Shown: positions 5,501-11,223 of the stretch, in pieces
Layout of the letters: every line of letters starts with the position of its first letter
Numbering within the stretch: position 1 is the stretch's first letter
From: CAXBPY01 sp003455275
Lineage (GTDB): Bacteria; Bacteroidota; Bacteroidia; Chitinophagales; UBA10324
NCBI GenBank assembly: GCA_963977675.1
Contig: CAXBPY010000080.1
Coordinates: 1-11,223 of the forward strand
DNA length: 11,223 bases
Direction: 5' to 3'
Notes under the pieces: model-generated
Told to the model about the DNA's origin: nothing
Database searches by the model: none
The model's input: the letters and a program-made list of their open reading frames with translations, nothing else
Program-made: the position numbers and the translations under genes

Positions 5501-8439
5501 CATGGAGCCCTTCTACCGGATTGAGTGCATCTACCGGAAATTCTGTAACTGCCAATCCTGCTTCAACTATCACTTACACAGTTACAGGAACTGATGTGAA
5601 TGGCTGCTCGGCTTCGTCTCAGGCGAGTTTGATTGTAAATCCTCCTCCTGTGATTTCTATTGCCAGCACGAATCCGGTTATCTGCCTTGGCGGAAATTCT
5701 GTTCTTAACGCAAGCGGTGCAATGAATTATACATGGTCACCTTCAACATTTCTGAATGCAACAACTGGTGCCAGTGTTATTTCTACTCCGACATCGAACA
5801 TTACTTATACAGTTGATGCAATTGATTCTAATGGCTGTTCTTCTTCTTCCACTTCTTTGATGACAGTGAATCCGCTTCCGAATTTATCGGTCACTGCCCC
5901 GGACACAATTTGCAGTGGTGCCTCAGTGACTCTTACTGCAGCAGGTGCTGTCAGTTATTCATGGAGCCCCTCTACCGGATTGAGTGCAACTTCCGGAAGT
6001 TCTGTGATTGCAACTCCTTCTTCAAATATTACTTACACTGTAACCGGAACAAACGGAACCAACTGTTCTGCTTCTACTTCAACATTTGTTAAAGTGAATC
6101 CGATTCCAATTGTTAATGCAGTGCCTTCTTCATCTGCCATCTGTCTTTCGTCTTCTGCAATTATCACTGCCAGCGGCGCTCAGAATTATTCATGGAGCCC
6201 TTCTACCGGATTGAGTGCATCTACCGGAAATTCTGTAACTGCCAATCCTGCTTCAACTATCACTTACACAGTTACAGGAACTGATGTGAATGGCTGCTCG
6301 GCTTCGTCTCAGGCGAGTTTGATTGTAAATCCTCCTCCTGTGATTTCTATTGCCAGCACGAATCCGGTTATCTGCCTTGGCGGAAATTCTGTTCTTAACG
6401 CAAGCGGTGCAATGAATTATACATGGTCACCTTCAACATTTCTGAATGCAACAACTGGTGCCAGTGTTATTTCTACTCCGACATCGAACATTACTTATAC
6501 AGTTGATGCAATTGATTCTAATGGCTGCTCTGCTTCTTCCACTTCTTTGATGACAGTGAATCCGCTTCCGATAATTGTTCCATCTTCTGTCGACTCTTCT
6601 ATTTGCTTAGGAACATCTACCGTTCTTAGCGCATCCGGAGCAATAACATATGTATGGTCACCTTCGATAGGCCTTTCATCTTCAACCGGAAATTCAGTGA
6701 CATGTAACACGCAATCATCAATTAATTACACAGTAACCGGAACAAACGCAAACGGTTGTTCAGCTCTTGCTTCCATTCCTGTTACAGTTTATTCTCTCCC
6801 CTCAGTTACAATTTCTAATAACCCAAGCATATGCCCCGGATCATTTGCAACACTGACTGCAAGCGGAGCTTTGAATTACTTATGGTCAACAAATGCAATT
6901 GGAAATATTATTTCTGTTAATCCAATTATCACTACATCCTACACTGTAACCGGTACTGATGCAAATGGCTGCACTTCTAAAGATACTGCAACGGTTACCT
7001 TATTTGTTCCGCCATTGATCACCGCTAATGCTTTGCAAACTGGTATATGTAATGGAGCATCCACTACTTTGACTGCATCCGGTGCACTAAATTTTTCGTG
7101 GAGTCCTTCTGCTGGTATCAGTTCCACGAGTGGCACTAGTCTTACCGCAAACCCTATCCTATCCACTACTTACACAATAATTGGAACAGATATTAATGGA
7201 TGCAAGGACACAACTACACTTCCAATTACTGTAAATCCTTTGCCGAGTGCAGCTGCCAGTCCTGATGAAAATATTTGTGTTGGATCTTCAACTCAATTAA
7301 ACGCCACGGGTGGAAATTATTATTCATGGTCGCCATCATCATCGCTTAACAGTAATACAATTTCCAATCCGGTAGCATCGCCAGGCACAAGCACGCAATA
7401 CCTGGTAATCGTAACCAATCAATTCGGTTGCAAGGATTCAGCACTCGCTAATGTTTTTGTTCATCCGATACCGATTGCCGATGCGGGACCTTCGAAACTT
7501 GTTTGTTTTCCCGATACAATTCTTCTTCAGGGAAACGGCTCCAATTTTTTCCACTGGACACCTTCCACCTACCTGTCGGATAGCACCGCTCAGTATGTTC
7601 AATGTATTCCACAAGAAAATATCACATACACCCTTACTGTCAATGATAGTTTCGGCTGCAGGTCAAATGATACAGTATCCGTTAAAGTGATCAAACCATT
7701 TGTGATTGATGCGACCGGTGATGCTCAAATATGCAGGAGTGAAAATCTTCAGCTCAATGCGGTTGGCGGAAATAATTATCACTGGACACCTGAAAATGGG
7801 CTTGATAATCCATGGATATCTAACCCTATTGCATCTCCATCATACACTACAACCTATACTGTTTATTCCAGTGATGGAGTTTGTTTTGATGCAACTGATT
7901 CGGCTGTTGTTTCAGTTATTCAATTACCAATGATTTATGCGGGAGCAGATGTGTCTGTAATGTATGGACAGACCTATCAATTGAATGCCTACAGTAATGG
8001 TGGTGCAATACAATGGACACCTTCAACATTCCTCGATTGTACTGATTGCATCAATCCGATCGCAAGTCATGTTAATACTCCAATTGAGTATTTTCTTACT
8101 GTAACGGATTCATTTGGTTGCAGAGCGGAAGATTCTGTATTCATCAACCTGTTTTGTTATGATGACTTGCTATATATACCAGATGCATTCACTCCCAATG
8201 GTGATAATAAAAATGATATATTCAGGATTAGAACATATGGCATCAGTCATCTGGATGCATTCAGAGTATTCAATCGGTGGGGCGAATTAGTTTTTGAAAC
8301 AGATAATGTTAGTGAAGGATGGGATGGCACATGGCATGGTGAGCCATGTACACCTGCGGTATATGTTTGGTATTTTCAGGGAACTTGTGAAAACGGGTTC
8401 ACTCTTACCAAGAAGGGGAATGTGACACTGATAAGGTAG
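2599..8439 (+). CDS. Giant secreted Ig-like repeat protein with PKD and gliding-motility C-terminal (CHU_C, T9SS) domain
   Basis: The 1946-residue product is predicted to cross the inner membrane by Sec and the outer membrane by T9SS, then act at the surface or outside the cell as an adhesin- or matrix-like protein. Domains in order: signal peptide (about 1-29, hydrophobic core FFAAVILLFIFTSASA, then Q); N-terminal region (about 30-262) with NSNFELGSFANWTG, PRFEISVLD and GGHFGYAYIDCYC, resembling lectin/jelly-roll modules of such proteins; a degenerate Ig-like unit (about 263-334); a PKD domain (335-414) with WQWDFGDGSP and HTYPSPGTYNVTL; 19 Ig-like repeats (415-1852); and the CHU_C domain (1853-1946) with IPDAFTPNGDNKNDIF, FNRWGELVFET, GWDGTW and a terminal KKGNVTLIR. 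ATG 2599 was preferred over in-frame TTG 2542 because it gives a normal signal peptide. The ligand is unknown. Confidence 0.93.
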   Translation: MRESDTKYSSKHFFAAVILLFIFTSASAQPTNCTNSNFELGSFANWTGGTGTPNGNSGNNPGGCCPIQINNWLNTAALLPPRHTIIGSPVTDPNTLNNLVEVAPGGVYSARLGAIQNSFYQANNPGPFPGSKSERLNYTFTVTPNSDLFVYQYAVVLEDPDTIATQHTTAQKPRFEISVLDVNGNYVPNALCGHYLVIADSNIAGFQQGVVTTSSIIHYRDWTTVGIDLSSYIGQTITIQFQVGDCALGGHFGYAYIDCYCGPLGVLAEYCVGQSSVVLTAPPGFSYQWSPTGDTTQAIVVNNPVNGSVYTCQLTAVTGCIANISATVHPTTVVPDFDYNVDCLDTTVTFFDSTFIQYGTISNWQWDFGDGSPLFSGVQNPVHTYPSPGTYNVTLYITTNSNCLSQITLPITIPVVTVSVPGSAMCPGNPVLLTASGVVTYQWSPSAGLSSTTGSTVIASPTTTTTYTVTGFNANGCSGIAQSIVVINPNPVISANASANNLCGTQTISLTASGASSYSWSPNIYLSSSTGSTISAIPLTSVTYTVTGTSASGCTSQTTIPVNVFAAVTITSTGGNICTGQSALLTASGATNYLWSNGSSGNSIFVNPATTTTYTVIGSTGVCSDTSSSVVTVNSPPVLSVLPSQSVCLGDSVLLTASGATNYSWSPSNTLSSSNGSSVTANPLANTTYTVIATNAAGCSAQSIIPVTVNSVPVLIPVSGTICSGGSTSLSVSGASSYIWSPSAGLSASTGSSVIANPTLTTTYNITGTNVSGCTASALSTVVVNPLPLVTSSQGNNICVNGSILLTASGALNYQWSPSTSLSSSSGNSVTANPISTTTYTVTGTDINGCTAISTSIVNVNPIPSLVCSPDDSICFGGSITLSATGAISYSWSPSTGLSATSGSSVIATPSSNITYTVTGTNGTNCSASTSTFVKVNPIPIVNAVPSSSAICLSSSAIITASGAQNYSWSPSTGLSASTGNSVTANPASTITYTVTGTDVNGCSASSQASLIVNPPPVISIASTNPVICLGGNSVLNASGAMNYTWSPSTFLNATTGASVISTPTSNITYTVDAIDSNGCSSSSTSLMTVNPLPNLSVTAPDTICSGASVTLTAAGAVSYSWSPSTGLSATSGSSVIATPSSNITYTVTGTNGTNCSASTSTFVKVNPIPIVNAVPSSSAICLSSSAIITASGAQNYSWSPSTGLSASTGNSVTANPASTITYTVTGTDVNGCSASSQASLIVNPPPVISIASTNPVICLGGNSVLNASGAMNYTWSPSTFLNATTGASVISTPTSNITYTVDAIDSNGCSASSTSLMTVNPLPIIVPSSVDSSICLGTSTVLSASGAITYVWSPSIGLSSSTGNSVTCNTQSSINYTVTGTNANGCSALASIPVTVYSLPSVTISNNPSICPGSFATLTASGALNYLWSTNAIGNIISVNPIITTSYTVTGTDANGCTSKDTATVTLFVPPLITANALQTGICNGASTTLTASGALNFSWSPSAGISSTSGTSLTANPILSTTYTIIGTDINGCKDTTTLPITVNPLPSAAASPDENICVGSSTQLNATGGNYYSWSPSSSLNSNTISNPVASPGTSTQYLVIVTNQFGCKDSALANVFVHPIPIADAGPSKLVCFPDTILLQGNGSNFFHWTPSTYLSDSTAQYVQCIPQENITYTLTVNDSFGCRSNDTVSVKVIKPFVIDATGDAQICRSENLQLNAVGGNNYHWTPENGLDNPWISNPIASPSYTTTYTVYSSDGVCFDATDSAVVSVIQLPMIYAGADVSVMYGQTYQLNAYSNGGAIQWTPSTFLDCTDCINPIASHVNTPIEYFLTVTDSFGCRAEDSVFINLFCYDDLLYIPDAFTPNGDNKNDIFRIRTYGISHLDAFRVFNRWGELVFETDNVSEGWDGTWHGEPCTPAVYVWYFQGTCENGFTLTKKGNVTLIR
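5263..5881 (+). repeat. Internal 619-bp direct repeat, copy 1
   Basis: This segment matches 5953-6571 with only three mismatches and no gaps, at an offset of 690 bp. It encodes residues 889-1094, the end of Ig repeat 7 plus repeats 8 and 9. The differences are 5280 T/C (synonymous Pro), 5838 T/C (synonymous Cys) and 5842 T/G (Ser1082 to Ala). Identity begins in the YSWSPS strand and ends at the boundary VNPLP. Confidence 0.97.
5953..6571 (+). repeat. Internal 619-bp direct repeat, copy 2
   Basis: This is the second copy of the 5263-5881 segment, encoding residues 1119-1324 (end of Ig repeat 10, repeats 11 and 12). The 71 bp between the copies (5882-5952) encode the first part of repeat 10, which is only loosely similar to the matching part of repeat 7. 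The 690-bp period equals 230 codons, exactly three Ig repeats, so the event kept frame and domain phase. Confidence 0.97.
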
Positions 8440-8469
8440 AGCACCTCAGTAAGATTACTTTCGCCCGCT

Positions 8470-9642
8470 GTGAACCAACCTTCCATCATTCTTATTAATT
8501 GTCCCCTTCATGTCGTTCCTATTTTGAAACAGGAAGTAGAAGCATTGGGATATACTGTAACCTGGGAACACCCGAATGGTGTAGAAATACGCGGAACAAT
8601 CAGCGACTGCGTTAGACTCAATTATTACTTGCGAACAGCTAGCAAGGTATTATGGATGGTGAAAAAATTTAAAGCAGGAAATGCTGATGAATTATTCAAT
8701 GGCATAAGTGAAATACAGTGGGAAAATTACCTGCTGATCGAAAAACCTTTTTCAGTAACTTCTTTCACCAACAATAAAACAATAAACAATACTCTTTACA
8801 CCAACCTGAAAACAAAAGATGCGATAGTAGATCGCTTCAGGCGAAAGAAAGGAAACAGACCTGACAGCGGTAGCGAGCGTAGCGGAGCAGTTGTATTTAT
8901 ACATTGGGACAATCATACAGTTTCTGTTTACTTAAATACTTCAGGTGAAAGTTTATCAAGGCATGGATATAGGAAAAACCCTTTCCTGGCGCCCTTGCAA
9001 GAAAACCTTTCTGCCGCATTAATTCTCTCTACCGGCTGGGATTCGAATTCATCTTTCGTAAATCCAATGTGCGGCAGTGGAACTTTTGCCATTGAGGCCG
9101 CACTAATTGCATTGGGCCGTTATCCGGGTTATATAAGAACTGACTACGGATTTCAACACCTCAAAGATTATGATGAAGAATTTTATCGTGATATAAGTTA
9201 TGAGGCCGAATTGAAATCAAAAACAAAAATAAATTTCAAAATCATTGCAAGCGATATCAGCAGCGAGGCAATAAGGGTTGCAAAAAAAAATGCTGAAGCC
9301 GCCCGTGTCAGCGAGTTTATAGATTTCATATGCTGCCCGGTTGAAGAAACTCCTGTTCCGGAAGAGAAAGGAATTGTGATGATGAACCCGCCTTATGGCG
9401 AAAGAATGGGAGAAGAAGAAAGTATGATCCCGCTGTACAAAATGATTGGCGATTTTATGAAACAAAAATGTGCCGGATACAAGGGTTATGTTTTTACGGG
9501 AAATTTTGAAGCCGCAAAGTTCATAGGACTTAAACCCAAAAGCCGTAAACTTTTTTACAATGCAAAAATTGAATGCAAATTGTTTGGATTTGATTTATAT
9601 GCTGGAAAAAAATATTCAGCAGATATAAAAAATATTAATTGA
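8470..9642 (+). CDS. rlmL: THUMP-domain class I SAM-dependent RNA methyltransferase (RlmL family)
   Basis: This 390-residue enzyme belongs to the group containing the N-terminal half of E. coli RlmKL and the Bacillus YpsC protein, which make N2-methylguanosine in 23S rRNA. The N-terminal ferredoxin-like plus THUMP region spans about 1-158, with conserved KDAIVDRFR (116-124) and SGESLSRHGYR (158-168). The Rossmann-fold methyltransferase domain follows: NPMCGSGTFAIEAAL (198-212) is the SAM-binding motif I, SDIS (261-264) the acidic motif II and NPPYGER (306-312) the catalytic motif IV that positions the target amino group. It lacks the C-terminal RlmK part, so it is the stand-alone form. It starts with GTG 30 bp after the giant gene. 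Its last 8 bp overlap the 3' end of convergent ruvB. The exact target nucleotide is inferred from the family. Confidence 0.9.
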   Translation: MNQPSIILINCPLHVVPILKQEVEALGYTVTWEHPNGVEIRGTISDCVRLNYYLRTASKVLWMVKKFKAGNADELFNGISEIQWENYLLIEKPFSVTSFTNNKTINNTLYTNLKTKDAIVDRFRRKKGNRPDSGSERSGAVVFIHWDNHTVSVYLNTSGESLSRHGYRKNPFLAPLQENLSAALILSTGWDSNSSFVNPMCGSGTFAIEAALIALGRYPGYIRTDYGFQHLKDYDEEFYRDISYEAELKSKTKINFKIIASDISSEAIRVAKKNAEAARVSEFIDFICCPVEETPVPEEKGIVMMNPPYGERMGEEESMIPLYKMIGDFMKQKCAGYKGYVFTGNFEAAKFIGLKPKSRKLFYNAKIECKLFGFDLYAGKKYSADIKNIN

Positions 9643-10678
9643 TCTCAAACAGAACCCCGTCATTTCCGCTGACAGGTGGTCTTTTATTCAAGTGTCGATA
9701 TGCTTTTTCTGTTGCTTCGCGTCCGCGGGGGGTTCGCTTAATGTATCCTTCCTGAATTAAAAAAGGTTCATACACTTCTTCAATCGTGCCTCCCTCCTCG
9801 CCTACTGCAGTTGCAATGGTTGTGATTCCAACCGGACCACCTTTAAACTTATCAATGATGCACGACAGAATTCGGTTATCCATTTCATCAAGTCCATGTT
9901 CATCAACATTCAATTGCTGCAAACTGTATTTCGAAATCTCAAGATCAATTCTTCCATTGCCTTTCACCTGTGCAAAATCGCGCACACGACGAAGAAGGGC
10001 GTTGGCTATTCTCGGTGTTCCGCGGCTTCTACCTGCAATTTCCTGTGCAGCATTGTTATCAATTTTTGTGTTAAGAATCTCTGAAGAACGAAGCACTATT
10101 TTATTCAGCACTTCCGCAGGATAATATTCAACGCGTGCCGTTATTCCGAATCGCGAGCGCAAAGGTGAAGAAAGCAATCCGCTTCTGGTTGTGGCTCCAA
10201 CTAATGTGAATGGATTCAATGTAAGTTGAATGCTTCGTGCATTAGGCCCACTGTCAATCATGATATCAATCTTGTAGTCTTCCATTGCACTATAAAGATA
10301 TTCCTCCACTACTGTAGAAAGGCGATGTATCTCATCAATAAACAGCACATCATTGTTTCCAAGATTGGTGAGAAGGCCGGCAAGGTCAGCTGGTTTTTCT
10401 AATACAGGGCCTGAAGTGATTCGGATATTGACACCCAACTCCTGCGCAACAATGTGAGAGAGTGTTGTTTTTCCCAAACCAGGAGGACCATGAAGAAGCA
10501 CATGATCGAGCGCTTCGCCGCGCTGCTTTGCGGCTTTAATAAATACTTTAAGGTTATCAACTATCTGTGGTTGCCCCATGAATTCACTAAATACAGAGGG
10601 CCGCAACACCCTTTCAATTTCTTTTTCGGCTGATGATAAATTTTCTGTTGAGGAATTCAAACTAGCACTTCTGGACAT
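9635..10678 (-). CDS. ruvB: Holliday junction branch migration DNA helicase RuvB
   Basis: RuvB is the AAA+ motor of the RuvAB complex: hexameric rings on both sides of a RuvA-bound Holliday junction pump DNA using ATP, and RuvC cuts the products. The protein has 347 residues, the normal length. From the ATG, visible elements are LRPSVFSEFMGQPQIVDNL (25-43), Walker A GPPGLGKT (64-71), Walker B LFIDEIHR (112-119), sensor 1 GATTRSG (161-167), the arginine-finger segment PLRSRFG (172-178), the sensor 2 stretch RSRGTPRIAN (217-226) and the C-terminal winged helix with GGPVGITTIATAVGEEGGTIEEVYEPFLI. ATG at 10678 was chosen; a TTG three codons upstream (10687) would add only MNP. Neither ruvA nor ruvC is adjacent. 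A zinc-ribbon microprotein gene lies about 100 bp upstream on the same strand. Confidence 0.97.
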   Translation of the reverse strand: MSRSASLNSSTENLSSAEKEIERVLRPSVFSEFMGQPQIVDNLKVFIKAAKQRGEALDHVLLHGPPGLGKTTLSHIVAQELGVNIRITSGPVLEKPADLAGLLTNLGNNDVLFIDEIHRLSTVVEEYLYSAMEDYKIDIMIDSGPNARSIQLTLNPFTLVGATTRSGLLSSPLRSRFGITARVEYYPAEVLNKIVLRSSEILNTKIDNNAAQEIAGRSRGTPRIANALLRRVRDFAQVKGNGRIDLEISKYSLQQLNVDEHGLDEMDNRILSCIIDKFKGGPVGITTIATAVGEEGGTIEEVYEPFLIQEGYIKRTPRGREATEKAYRHLNKRPPVSGNDGVLFEIN

Positions 10679-10779
10679 AGGATTCAAATGTATATCGATG
10701 TGATGAATGAATGCAGTTAGAGTAAATTTTGTTATCAGCTATCTATCATCAGTGAATAGAATATCAAACGAATAAATTT

Positions 10780-10947
10780 CTAAATGCTTTCTAAATCCCT
10801 CAGTACATACAAGAGTGTTCCAATTAAAATGATGAAGATGATTAATTGAAGGTAAAATCGAGGCTGCAACCGGTTGCAGTTATCGCAGCGGTAGGCGCTC
10901 TGTAAAAGAGGTTCCTTGCAGTGAACGCATTTTTTATATGAACTCAT
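10780..10947 (-). CDS. Zinc-ribbon, single-transmembrane microprotein (55 residues)
   Basis: A short frame runs from ATG (10947-10945) to TAG (10782-10780). Residues 7-10 are CVHC and residues 21-24 CDNC, two CxxC knuckles ten residues apart, the pattern of a small rubredoxin-like zinc ribbon. A hydrophobic segment follows at about 31-49 (FYLQLIIFIILIGTLLYVL), then a short charged tail (RDLESI). The ordered layout of zinc ribbon, basic/polar linker, membrane helix and short tail makes chance translation unlikely. The product is probably anchored in the inner membrane with the ribbon in the cytosol. I do not recognise a named family. It is on the same strand as ruvB, so read-through into ruvB is possible, though nothing links their functions. 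Confidence 0.75.
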   Translation of the reverse strand: MSSYKKCVHCKEPLLQSAYRCDNCNRLQPRFYLQLIIFIILIGTLLYVLRDLESI

Positions 10948-11122
10948 TTTGATTATGAAGGAACAAAAGAAAAAAAATATTTAATAATCTAAAAAAGATG
11001 AATGCTCTCTTTCGAATATTAGTTACTTGTCATGCTTAGAACATTAACTCAGCTATAAATCTAAAATATAAAATTCACAGCTTATGATGATCGCATCATA
11101 CTGATTAAATATTTAACAAAAA
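10948..11122. other. AT-rich intergenic region with an inverted repeat
   Basis: I see no gene in this stretch. It should contain the promoter of the zinc-ribbon microprotein (reading leftward), but no clear TAnnTTTG element was found. A perfect inverted repeat, TATGATG-ATCG-CATCATA, lies at 11083-11100; with a 7-bp AT-rich stem and no U-tract it looks more like a possible protein-binding site than a terminator. Confidence 0.35.
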
Positions 11123-11156
11123 AAAATCCGTCGCGACCGAAGTCGGGACGGATTTT
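11123..11156 (-). terminator. Stem-loop transcription terminator
   Basis: A 10-bp stem (AAAATCCGTC with GACGGATTTT) continues past one G-G mismatch into a 4-bp stem (CGAC with GTCG) closed by the loop CGAA. Read on the minus strand the stem is followed by an unbroken run of T, then GTT (complement of about 11117-11126), the classic Rho-independent layout. On the plus strand the T-run is only four bases, so leftward transcription is the better fit. It lies about 20 bp after the putative stop at 11178. Confidence 0.85.
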
Positions 11157-11177
11157 CCCAAACCAAAAAAACTAAAA

Positions 11178-11223
11178 CTAAAAATGCTTAATGACTACTT
11201 GTGTGTTGGTGGTGTTTGTTTTT
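11178..11223 (-). CDS. Possible C-terminus of a minus-strand gene entering from the right
   Basis: On the minus strand, one frame is open from the window edge to a TAG at 11180-11178 and reads KTNTTNTQVVIKHF. An alternative frame ends earlier at TAA with KNKHHQHTSSH. Either would end just upstream of the terminator at 11123-11156, which is the main reason for inferring a gene end here. Ending in an alternating hydrophobic stretch and a terminal Phe is reminiscent of outer-membrane beta-barrel C-termini, but 14 residues are too few to claim this. The frame choice is uncertain. Confidence 0.35.
   Translation of the reverse strand, partial: KTNTTNTQVVIKHF

Larger units (their letters stand above)
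3841..8154 (+). repeat. Tandem array of 19 Ig-like repeats (about 76 residues each)
   Basis: The protein-level period is 70-77 residues (about 210-231 bp). The consensus order is ICxGxS, LTASGA, YxWSPSxGLSxxxG, SVxANP, TYTVTGT, xNGC, and VNPLPxV at the boundary. Nearly every unit has one Cys early and one late with a Trp between them, the Cys-Trp-Cys layout of an Ig fold, so one disulfide per unit is plausible. Two units (4303-4512 and about 6808-7017) are short, exactly 70 codons, lacking the SPSxGLSSxxG loop. The last four units (about 7249-8154) are more divergent (WTPS instead of WSPS). The final unit lacks the early Cys and carries DCTDC instead. Unit borders are my reading by eye. Confidence 0.9.

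Noticed and set aside
5220..6580. Repeated blocks considered as a CRISPR array or mobile element
   Set aside because: The repeats are in-frame coding Ig units with no short repeat-spacer alternation, no terminal inverted repeats and no transposase.
9786..10124. 112-codon plus-strand ORF opposite ruvB
   Set aside because: It lies wholly within the antisense of the conserved RuvB ATPase and C-terminal regions; it is a shadow of ruvB codon use.
11184..11223. Plus-strand ATG at 11184 as the start of a gene running off the right edge
   Set aside because: Only 13 codons are visible with no distinguishing features, and the terminator layout favours a minus-strand gene end here.

Overview
This window looks like a chromosomal segment of a member of the Bacteroidota. 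It is AT-rich (roughly 40% GC by eye) and Shine-Dalgarno-like sequences are mostly weak or absent. The dominant gene encodes a secreted giant protein ending in the gliding-motility-associated C-terminal (CHU_C type) domain used by the type IX secretion system (T9SS), which is essentially restricted to this phylum. I cannot assign a genus; the repeat style (Ig-like repeats built around ICxGxS, YxWSPSxGLS, TYTVTGTxxNGC and VNPLP) is common in Chitinophagales, Sphingobacteriales and related environmental lineages.

Layout. Positions 1-600 (minus strand) hold the N-terminus of a membrane protein cut by the left edge (1-53), a 68-codon two-helix membrane ORF (219-425, TTG start) and a 30-codon ORF (480-572) that resembles the first helix of a TMEM175/DUF1211 channel and may be a relic. 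Positions 728-2337 (plus) hold rdgB (XTP/dITP diphosphatase) and, 38 bp later, a cation diffusion facilitator (CDF) transporter with an altered metal site and a Cys-rich tail. Positions 2599-8439 (plus) hold the giant T9SS cargo protein: signal peptide, lectin/jelly-roll-like N-terminal region, one PKD domain, 19 tandem Ig-like repeats and the CHU_C domain. Positions 8470-9642 (plus) hold a THUMP-domain RNA methyltransferase of the RlmL family. It converges on and overlaps ruvB by 8 bp (minus, 9635-10678). Upstream of ruvB on the same strand is a 55-codon zinc-ribbon plus transmembrane microprotein (10780-10947). The right end holds a non-coding stretch, a strong stem-loop terminator (11123-11156) and probably the last codons of another minus-strand gene (11178-11223).

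Working together. rdgB, the RNA methyltransferase and ruvB are housekeeping functions (nucleotide-pool sanitation, ribosome modification, Holliday-junction migration). The CDF protein exports divalent metal. The giant protein is an accessory surface or secreted adhesin-like molecule inserted between them. Its most striking property is a 619-bp near-perfect internal duplication (5263-5881 and 5953-6571, three mismatches, period 690 bp, exactly three Ig repeats), a sign of recent in-frame repeat amplification. I see no CRISPR array, insertion sequence, tRNA, rRNA or phage gene, and no convincing novel multi-gene system. The best leads are the repeat dynamics of the giant protein, the zinc-ribbon microprotein and the possible TMEM175 relic.
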